Source of the DNA: Flectobacillus roseus
GTDB lineage: Bacteria > Bacteroidota > Bacteroidia > Cytophagales > Spirosomataceae
Direction: 5' to 3' (one strand)
Assembly: GCF_030056665.1 (NCBI RefSeq)
Contig: NZ_JASHIG010000024.1
Length of the DNA stretch: 6,368 nucleotides
Position 1 is the stretch's first letter, and every line of letters starts with the position of its first letter. The notes beneath the pieces were generated by a model that was given only the letters and a program-made list of their open reading frames with translations, was not told the DNA's origin and made no database searches. This document shows positions 1-5,738 of this stretch, one piece after another. Made by a program: the position numbers and the translations under genes.

Positions 1-672
1 ATTAGATACATCGTTACTGGTAATTTAATTCAAGCATACCGTAACGATAATTTTTCAGGGCGATTAGTTCAGTTTACCACTCTTGAAAATAAAGTTAGAA
101 AAGGAATCCTTCTTCCAGAGAACTACATTCAAAAAGTAAGTAGAACCTCAACACAGAAAGTAAGTGTACCTATCAATAAGTGCTTGAAGATTGTCTCAAG
201 TATTATGACCAACCAATCGTTACAGTGTTCTAATACTTTGACTATATTCAGAAAAGACCCTTATCACTTTAAACTGATTGTTTCAGCCAGTAAACAGGTG
301 GCTGGAAATGTGTACCTAGACGAAGATATTCTTTCTTCTATTGTTGGAAACACCTTCGAAAAGGTTTCTGCTACCATGACAGCGTTAGTCCATGTTAGTA
401 ACCTCAGTAAAGTCCTCAATACTTTAGGTGGCAAACTAAAAGTAAGTGCTGAGCTAAGCCCTGAGCAATTTAAAATTATTGCTGATGAAGTAAACCTTGA
501 AAATCAGTTTAATGATGAACTTCAGGAGCTGCCTGTATTTAATAGTCCAACCTTAATACAGGAGCAGCCTAAGAATGATGATGCTAAAAGAGTTCTTACC
601 CTCAAGTATAAATATCGTTTAAGGTTGCAGTTACAAATTCTTGAAAGAAATAAGCTATTACAAAATGGTTAA
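1..672 (+). CDS. C-terminal part of a strawberry-notch-like helicase protein (5' end outside window)
   Basis: The reading frame is open from base 1 to the TAA at 670-672 (223 residues). The coding region therefore enters from the left, and the TTG at 184 is not a real start. Residues 3-42 (YIVTGNLIQAY, then GRLVQFTT, then VRKGILLPENY) resemble the segment 'VTGNLL.A...G.I..FTD..G.VR.GILMP' that I associate with the C-terminal region of strawberry-notch-type helicase proteins of plasmids, integrative elements and phages. The later piece SASKQVAGNVYLDEDIL also fits that family. The helicase motor and any methylase domain would lie upstream and cannot be seen. The chain ends in a basic/aliphatic tail (residues 202-223, KYKYRLRLQLQ) that is repeated at the end of the next protein. 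Family known role: DNA remodelling or processing on mobile elements; exact activity is unproven. The assignment is from remembered family patterns, so moderate confidence; that the frame is coding is near certain. Confidence 0.7.
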   Translation: MRYIVTGNLIQAYRNDNFSGRLVQFTTLENKVRKGILLPENYIQKVSRTSTQKVSVPINKCLKIVSSIMTNQSLQCSNTLTIFRKDPYHFKLIVSASKQVAGNVYLDEDILSSIVGNTFEKVSATMTALVHVSNLSKVLNTLGGKLKVSAELSPEQFKIIADEVNLENQFNDELQELPVFNSPTLIQEQPKNDDAKRVLTLKYKYRLRLQLQILERNKLLQNG

Positions 673-1717
673 AGATAGCACAATTGGAAAACTCCCCCTT
701 TCTCTCTACAGTCAGAGAGAAAGGTTTTTAGTAGCACTTTGGAAATACTTTAAAAGTACAGGAATCTCTGGTGATAAAATCGACGGAAATGCAATTCCGT
801 TCTTGAGTGTCCAAGAACTAGCTGACTATATCAGAAAAAACTTCGAGGTTAACTCCGCTGAGGCTGTTTTTGAAAATAGTATTCTTAAACTGAAAGTTAC
901 GCTAAGTGACAACTCATCGGTTACCTTCAATCCATATCGACTCTCAAACTTGATTTATAGAATTGAAGGAGAAGAAGCTCTGAAGCCAGAACCCAATGAA
1001 TTGATTAGTACGACTAATCCTAATTTCATGAAACTTATGGCTAGGTTTCTCAATAATAGTTCAATATCGGATGACTACGGGATATGCTTTTCAGATGATG
1101 GTGTATTTAGTGCAAATCCCTATTCCATGATTTGGGTACACGCTAAAGGTTCACAGAGAGGTCACTATACACAGTACGGTCTCAAACTAGATGTAAAGTG
1201 GCCACCCAACTACTTAAGAGGTGTACCAGACATTGAAAAACACACTTTTGGAATTAATGTAGCTGAGTTGCTCAGTATCGTCGAAAAGTTCAACAGAATC
1301 GATGTAGCTGAAGGAGTTGAACACCCAAGAGTAACCATTTCTGGAACTAGATTTAGCGTTCGTGTCAACTCCAGCACCAATCTAAAATGGGCAGAGGGAA
1401 TACAGACCAGTGGACATTTTGTCTCACCATCTGAAACAAATAGCGTCACTTTAATCAATGCGACTATTCTACCAATTTTAAAGTTGCTTAAATCACAGCA
1501 GGTAAAATATATCTACCTCAAGGTGAAAAGTCAAAAAAGTGTGAGAATTGATGTCAATCTCAAAGATTATGGAGATGCTACCGTTATTTTTTCTCAAAAA
1601 GCTGAATTGGATAAACTGGAGAAAATAGACGAAAAAGACCCTAAGATTATCTCGAAGAAATACACCTATCGATTAAGATTACAACTCCAGCAAATGGAAT
1701 TACAAAAACTTAAATAA
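665..1717 (+). CDS. Hypothetical protein, 350 aa, possible sliding-clamp-like fold, shares its C-terminal tail with the upstream gene
   Basis: I do not recognise this protein with certainty. I chose the ATG at 665 because it overlaps the previous stop by 8 nt (ATGGTTAA), which suits translational coupling. An in-frame TTG at 641 would lengthen the overlap and has no advantage. The first ~100 residues are mixed helix/strand. Residues 120-310 alternate predicted strands with short helices: GICFSDDGVFSANPYSMIWV (139-158), FGINVAELLSIVEKF (195-209) and INATILPILKLLKSQQV (264-280) followed by two strands. That last pattern recalls the third domain of DNA polymerase sliding clamps, but no invariant residue proves it. 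The tail (residues 332-350, KYTYRLRLQLQ...) nearly duplicates the tail of the upstream protein, suggesting a common partner or shared processing. The 5' end of the coding region carries a terminator-like hairpin (697-729). No signal peptide or membrane segment is seen. Confidence 0.85.
   Translation: MVKDSTIGKLPLSLYSQRERFLVALWKYFKSTGISGDKIDGNAIPFLSVQELADYIRKNFEVNSAEAVFENSILKLKVTLSDNSSVTFNPYRLSNLIYRIEGEEALKPEPNELISTTNPNFMKLMARFLNNSSISDDYGICFSDDGVFSANPYSMIWVHAKGSQRGHYTQYGLKLDVKWPPNYLRGVPDIEKHTFGINVAELLSIVEKFNRIDVAEGVEHPRVTISGTRFSVRVNSSTNLKWAEGIQTSGHFVSPSETNSVTLINATILPILKLLKSQQVKYIYLKVKSQKSVRIDVNLKDYGDATVIFSQKAELDKLEKIDEKDPKIISKKYTYRLRLQLQQMELQKLK
697..729 (+). promoter_or_regulatory. Terminator-like hairpin inside the 5' coding end of the second gene
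   Basis: CCTTTCTCTCT (697-707) and AGAGAGAAAGG (714-724) form a perfect 11-bp stem around the 6-nt loop ACAGTC, followed at once by TTTTT (725-729). The stem begins 24 nt after the stop codon of the upstream gene and about 30 nt inside the downstream one. The shape is that of an intrinsic terminator, although the stem has many A:T pairs. Because it is inside a frame that continues for 330 codons, it may act as a translation-dependent attenuator lowering downstream expression rather than a full stop. The structure is seen; the function is inferred. Confidence 0.45.
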
Positions 1718-1743
1718 TAACATTCACTCTCAAAATACATAAC

Positions 1744-2445
1744 ATGAATACTTCAAAAAACATCGAATTAGTAAAAAGTATTACTCCTTCTCAGTTAGCT
1801 CAACTAGACAAAGTTTCACAGGAGAACTATCAATTGTTAAAAGAGGATACTGAGGGATTTTCGGATTTTGACACTTTGTTCTCAATTTCAACGGAAGCAG
1901 AAGAAACCTTAGACGCACTAATACAAACCGCAGAAGCAGTAGGCATCTTCCAAAAACAGGAAAAATCAAAATCTACTAGCTCAAAAACTCCAAGTAAGAA
2001 AAATACGACCAAGTCAGTTGATAAAAAAGCACAACAAAAGGTCGAGAAACAAACCTTGGAAAGAGACAATCTCGTACAGGAAGTCGAAGAGCTTAAGACA
2101 ACTGTCATTTCAAATTCTCAATTCAAAGAGAAGATAGCAGCAGAATTAAGAAAGTTTCTGAAAGTGAGCCAAACGGGACTGTCTGGAGTATTGACTAAAG
2201 ATCAAAAAGAGTTAACCTTGGAAGAGCAAATTCAAATTCTGAAAGGCAAAAGAAAATTCTATAAGAATCTAATCAAAGGAGATACCGCAGATTTCAAAGC
2301 CATTGCCTTACGCGTGGGATTGGATTTCAAAAAGTCTAAACCAAAACCTAAGAAGCTAAGTCTGTCAGGAGTTCCTCAAACCATTGCAGGCACAAAGAAA
2401 AACGTATCATTAATTGATAGATTTAAACACTGGTGGGATAATTAA
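1744..2445 (+). CDS. Hypothetical charged coiled-coil protein, 233 aa
   Basis: I do not recognise a family. It starts at the first ATG, 26 nt after the previous stop, and is the last gene before the terminator, so it is probably the distal member of the same transcript. Residues 1-70 are acidic and predicted helical (QLAQLDKVSQENYQLLKED, SISTEAEETLDALIQTAEAV). Residues 72-95 are a Lys/Ser/Thr-rich flexible linker. Residues 96-122 show heptad-like hydrophobic spacing typical of a coiled coil. The remainder is basic, with KFLKVSQTGLSGVL, a KKSKPKPKKLSLSG stretch (196-209) and an aromatic end FKHWWDN. No signal peptide, membrane helix or catalytic motif is evident. The basic C-terminal half could contact nucleic acid or act as a structural/adaptor protein for the mobile-element module, but this is only inference. 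It does not carry the YRLRLQLQ tail of the two preceding proteins. Confidence 0.85.
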   Translation: MNTSKNIELVKSITPSQLAQLDKVSQENYQLLKEDTEGFSDFDTLFSISTEAEETLDALIQTAEAVGIFQKQEKSKSTSSKTPSKKNTTKSVDKKAQQKVEKQTLERDNLVQEVEELKTTVISNSQFKEKIAAELRKFLKVSQTGLSGVLTKDQKELTLEEQIQILKGKRKFYKNLIKGDTADFKAIALRVGLDFKKSKPKPKKLSLSGVPQTIAGTKKNVSLIDRFKHWWDN

Positions 2446-2474
2446 TCTTGCTACAATATATCTCTAAAATATTG

Positions 2475-2522
2475 AACAGCAGTTAAATGGAGAAAGTAAC
2501 TCCATTTAACTGCTGTTTTTTT
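2475..2522 (+). terminator. Strong intrinsic terminator after the left module
   Basis: AACAGCAGTTAAATGGAG (2475-2492) pairs perfectly over 18 bp with CTCCATTTAACTGCTGTT (2500-2517) around the 7-nt loop AAAGTAA, and a T-run extends to 2522. It lies 29 nt after the stop of the coiled-coil gene, so it ends that transcript and separates it from the right-hand operon. The stem is symmetrical with A's before it, so it may also work on the opposite strand, although no gene converges on it here. Confidence 0.93.
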
Positions 2523-2601
2523 ACCGAAAAATAAGATTTATTAGAATCGCATAAGTTTATAAAACAATTTTATATTTTCGTGTTTTACCCTTTGTCATAA
2601 A

Positions 2602-2632
2602 TTGATAGTCATTTCATTTGGAGTTAATTTCG
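2602..2632 (+). promoter_or_regulatory. Candidate Bacteroidota-type promoter for the SIR2/TIR operon
   Basis: TTG at 2602-2604 and TAATTTCG at 2625-2632 are separated by 20 nt. They match the Bacteroidota housekeeping pattern (TTG, 17-23 nt, TAnnTTTG) with one mismatch in the -7 box. Transcription would start about 50-60 nt before the ATG at 2693. In DNA this AT-rich, such matches arise easily by chance, so confidence is low. TATATTTT at 2571-2578 is an alternative -7 box but lacks a TTG at the right distance. Confidence 0.3.
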
Positions 2633-2692
2633 TTTTGGATATTATCTTAAACATTTATTTCTCCTTGAAAATACAGAAAACTAACACTAACC

Positions 2693-4156
2693 ATGGATGA
2701 TGAAATAAAGAAAATAGTAAAAGCAATAAAAGATAATAAATGTGTATTAGTGCTTGGGCCAGAGATTTGTCAGCTTAGCCATAACATCTTAGCTGATAAA
2801 AAACCAAAGGACTTCGATGAGTCTTTGAAAATTGCCTATCAATATTACATCGAAAATAAAATTGATAAAGAGCTCAATAAATATCGTGATGATTTATTGG
2901 AATTTGATGATTATGCCTACTTGAAAGAAAACTTGTGGGTATATAATCATACCGATAAAGACCGTCATCTTTTCAATTTTGCCAAGTGGTTTTTTGATAA
3001 CACTAACGAGTGGAATGAACCTTTTAAAGAAATCTCACAGATTCCATTCTCATTAATCCTCTCACTTTTACCTGATACCAATCTTGCGGACACTTTCGAA
3101 TCACAAAATCAACCCTTTAGTGTTAGTAAATACTCAAGACTCAACAAAGAAGTACCCGAAATAAAGCATAAGATTAATCAAGAAAGGACTTTGATTTACC
3201 AGTTGTTAGGTGATATTGACGCTAGAGATGCGTCATTTACTTTTGACCATTGGTATGAGTTTTTTCGAAATCTTCTCCATGAAAACCCCTCTTTACCTGA
3301 TCAAATCATTAATACCTTAAAGAACGCTGACATCATATTATTTGTCGGAGTGCGCATCGAAAAATGGTATATTCAATTATTGATAAAACATCTATACACC
3401 ATCAGTTCCGAAGATGTTGGCAGCTTTGCTTTTGCTAAATTGAAGAATAAAGAAGAGACACTATTGGCTCGAAAACGACTTAACATCATTTTCGATGAGA
3501 AAGAACCCATAGAGATGATTAATAAAATTTTCAATGCTTGCCAAGAAAATAAGATAATTCGCCCATCTCTGGAGTCTACTTCAAGGATTAAAGCCACCGT
3601 CTTTATATCCTACAATCATTCAGACGAACAAATAGCAGATAGGCTTAAAGTTGATTTAGAGCGACTCGGAATTATCGTAATCATAGATAAAGATAATCCT
3701 ATTGGCTTCGAGATTCCAAAGTTTATCAATGAAAGCATTCAAAAAGCTGATTTTACCATACAGCTTATTTCTCGAAATTTTCTAACCTCTCCCTGGGTTG
3801 CTCAAGAATCGTTGAGGGCATTTTTGAGCGCTGAAATTGCCCATAAAACGGTATTGCCTTGTGAGATTGATGAGAGTCTCAAAGACGAAACATTTAGAGA
3901 AAATGCGATGGGTATGTTTGACGAAAAAATAAGAAAAATCTCGAATAGCATTAAGGAACGACTTGACAGCGATGAAGGCATAGAAGACCTAGAGCCTCAA
4001 CGCCGACGATTACGCGAATTAAAAAATAATTATGACAGTATCATCGCTCAATTTCGTAACAAAAATAGAGGAGACTTAAGAGGGAATAACTATGATACTG
4101 GTTTCCAAAAATTAGTAGAGTCAATAAAGGTATATATCTCAAAACCCCAAGCTTAA
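2693..4156 (+). CDS. SIR2-like/TIR fusion protein, probable NAD-consuming effector
   Basis: The protein has 487 residues and two domains. Residues ~8-285 resemble SIR2-like domains of bacterial conflict proteins: CVLVLGPEIC (17-26) at the nucleotide-loop position, IPFSLILSLLPDTN (117-130), IYQLLGDID (168-176) where SIR2 proteins have a 'LHG' motif, and ADIILFVGVRIEKWYIQLL (212-230) matching the 'LFLG...DW..R.L' region. Residues ~299-390 are a TIR domain: VFISYNHSDEQIADRL (303-318), a BB-loop-like region around DNPIGFEIPKF (334-344), LISRNFLTSPWVAQE (358-372), with Glu372 the likely catalytic residue. A charged helical stretch (~405-460) precedes a last helix, FQKLVESIKV. TIR domains of this kind cleave NAD+ in bacterial immunity. 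The SIR2 motifs are eroded, so that half may be a scaffold or ligand sensor. No membrane segment or signal peptide is seen, so it is cytosolic. It is the first gene of a tight operon, with 4 nt to the STAND ATPase that probably controls it. Confidence 0.9.
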   Translation: MDDEIKKIVKAIKDNKCVLVLGPEICQLSHNILADKKPKDFDESLKIAYQYYIENKIDKELNKYRDDLLEFDDYAYLKENLWVYNHTDKDRHLFNFAKWFFDNTNEWNEPFKEISQIPFSLILSLLPDTNLADTFESQNQPFSVSKYSRLNKEVPEIKHKINQERTLIYQLLGDIDARDASFTFDHWYEFFRNLLHENPSLPDQIINTLKNADIILFVGVRIEKWYIQLLIKHLYTISSEDVGSFAFAKLKNKEETLLARKRLNIIFDEKEPIEMINKIFNACQENKIIRPSLESTSRIKATVFISYNHSDEQIADRLKVDLERLGIIVIIDKDNPIGFEIPKFINESIQKADFTIQLISRNFLTSPWVAQESLRAFLSAEIAHKTVLPCEIDESLKDETFRENAMGMFDEKIRKISNSIKERLDSDEGIEDLEPQRRRLRELKNNYDSIIAQFRNKNRGDLRGNNYDTGFQKLVESIKVYISKPQA

Positions 4157-4160
4157 CTAC

Positions 4161-5738
4161 ATGGCAGAACTTTCCAAATTCCGTTATCCTGGGGCAAAAA
4201 ACTTTACTACAGAACAAGCTCATTTGTTTATGGGCAGAGATGATGATAAAGAAAAGCTTTATCAGATGATAACTGCTCGACAAATTGTAGTATTGTATGG
4301 AAAAAGTGGTATGGGGAAAAGCTCCTTACTCAATGCAGGAATTATACCGATATTAGAAAATGAGCTAAACCAAAAGCCAAAATATTTTTCAGTACGACTA
4401 TTCAATAAAGGACAAGAAAACAACGTGACCTTTCTGCCCCCATTGCAAACTCTTATCCAAACGGTTTCGGAAAACACGATTGAAAAGGAGTGGTTAAAAC
4501 CTTTGAAAGTAGATACCTATCCTAAAGGTGAGTTATGGTATTGGCTGAAACAATGGCAAATAGCGTATCCTCGTGTGCCCATTATTCTGTTTTTTGACCA
4601 ATTTGAAGAACTATTTAGTTACTCAGATACTGAAATAGAGGCGTTCGGGGAGGAATTACGAACGCTGATTTATCAGAATATTCCCGATTATGTAAGCAGA
4701 GGCAAGTCTTTGGCTACACTAGAGCAAACGGCTTTAAATCAAAAAAACGAGAAAGAAAGAGAAGTCATAGAAAAACAAATTGATGCTATTTACCAAAAAA
4801 TTGATATCAAGTTGGTGTTTTCTATTCGCTCGGATAGGATGGCACTATTGAATAAACTGACCAAATATATACCTAACATTTTAAAGCATTTTTATGAATT
4901 GGATGCTCTTACCGAAGAGGATGCCAGAGAAGCTATCAAAATTCCGGCACAACTAGAAGGTGATTTTCAAACACCCGCTTTTCAATATCAAGATGAAGTA
5001 GTGGATGCCATTATTGAACGAGTAAAGAATCAACATGATGGTAAAATCGAAACGGCAACTTTGCAAATTATATGCAGATTTATAGAATTACAGAGGGTAT
5101 CACAAGCAGACAGCATCATTACCATTAATGATTTGGGCAATATTGAAGATATTTTCAAAGACTTTTACCAAACCAGCATCAATAAACTCACTAAAGAAGA
5201 GAAAGCCATAGCTAGTAAGACGATAGAAGAACGGTTTATCCAAAATAACCAACGTATTCCCTTTGCTGGAGAATATCTGAAATTGGAAGATAAATGGACG
5301 GATTCTTTACTCAAGCAATTGGAAGAAAGTACCCTTCTTCGTAAAGAAAGAGACGCAGCCGGACGCTTTATCTATGAAATTGGACATGATACGTTGATAG
5401 AACCGATTTTAGAATTTGCTAAAATTAGAGAACAAGAAGAAAAGCAAAGACGATTGCGTAAAAACATTGCTATTGTGGGAGCGATTGCTTTGTTGTTTTT
5501 ATGTATTATTTTTTATGTATTTAGTTTAAAACAAGAGGCCCAACAATCATTATACAAATTGTATTATCAACAAGCCAAAACCGTAAAAGATAATGGTGAT
5601 AATATTTTGCGAAATAAAGATGCTGAAACTGCCCAATATTATTATGACTCTGCCAAAGTAATAGTAGAAAAAATACCCGAAACCGATAGCATAGCCCTAG
5701 AGCTAAAAAATGAACTACAAAAACTATTAAAGAAATGA
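4161..5738 (+). CDS. nSTAND-type P-loop ATPase with a C-terminal membrane anchor
   Basis: This 525-residue protein belongs to the STAND NTPases, signalling switches that bind and hydrolyse ATP and oligomerise on sensing a trigger. The start 'PGAKNFTTEQAHLFMGRDDD' (10-29) is the usual entry to nSTAND1 domains. Walker A is GKSGMGKSS (47-55) and Walker B is IILFFDQFEELF (141-152, Asp146 and Glu149/150). A charged helical insert (180-215) precedes a sensor-like LVFSIRSDRMALL (218-230). A winged-helix-like region follows, ending in YEIGHDTLIEPIL (405-417). After a basic stretch (RRLRKN, 430-435) comes one hydrophobic helix (435-456), and then about 65 exported residues that look like a TPR hairpin (468-503). 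By the positive-inside rule the ATPase is cytoplasmic. Relatives often continue after the helix directly into WD40 repeats; here the chain stops and the WD40 part starts as a separate gene overlapping by ATGA. The ATG at 4161 begins 4 nt after the SIR2/TIR stop. Confidence 0.93.
   Translation: MAELSKFRYPGAKNFTTEQAHLFMGRDDDKEKLYQMITARQIVVLYGKSGMGKSSLLNAGIIPILENELNQKPKYFSVRLFNKGQENNVTFLPPLQTLIQTVSENTIEKEWLKPLKVDTYPKGELWYWLKQWQIAYPRVPIILFFDQFEELFSYSDTEIEAFGEELRTLIYQNIPDYVSRGKSLATLEQTALNQKNEKEREVIEKQIDAIYQKIDIKLVFSIRSDRMALLNKLTKYIPNILKHFYELDALTEEDAREAIKIPAQLEGDFQTPAFQYQDEVVDAIIERVKNQHDGKIETATLQIICRFIELQRVSQADSIITINDLGNIEDIFKDFYQTSINKLTKEEKAIASKTIEERFIQNNQRIPFAGEYLKLEDKWTDSLLKQLEESTLLRKERDAAGRFIYEIGHDTLIEPILEFAKIREQEEKQRRLRKNIAIVGAIALLFLCIIFYVFSLKQEAQQSLYKLYYQQAKTVKDNGDNILRNKDAETAQYYYDSAKVIVEKIPETDSIALELKNELQKLLKK

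Larger units (their letters stand above)
2446..2692. other. Intergenic spacer between the two modules
   Basis: This 247-nt non-coding stretch contains the terminator at its left end and then about 170 nt of very AT-rich DNA up to the ATG of the SIR2/TIR gene. I see no credible small gene, tRNA, direct-repeat array or attachment-site pair in it. The only other element I can propose is the promoter candidate at 2602-2632. No Shine-Dalgarno sequence precedes the downstream ATG; the leader is A-rich (AAAATACAGAAAACTAACAC), as is usual in Bacteroidota. Confidence 0.7.

Noticed and set aside
641..664. TTG at 641 as start of the second gene
   Set aside because: It would create a 32-nt overlap using a rarer start codon; the ATG at 665 gives a normal coupled 8-nt overlap and loses no recognisable sequence.
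184..672. TTG at 184 as the start of a 162-residue gene
   Set aside because: The frame is open upstream to base 1 and the upstream residues (YIVTGN, GILLPENY) match the same family, so the gene enters from outside the window.
1003..1019. Small inverted repeat GATTAGT-ACG-ACTAATC
   Set aside because: It is only 7 bp, AT-rich, inside a coding region with no T-run, and expected by chance in such DNA.
2523..2692. Possible small RNA or small gene in the spacer
   Set aside because: Beyond the terminator there is no stable hairpin with a T-run, no second terminator and no convincing start codon with a coding-like frame.
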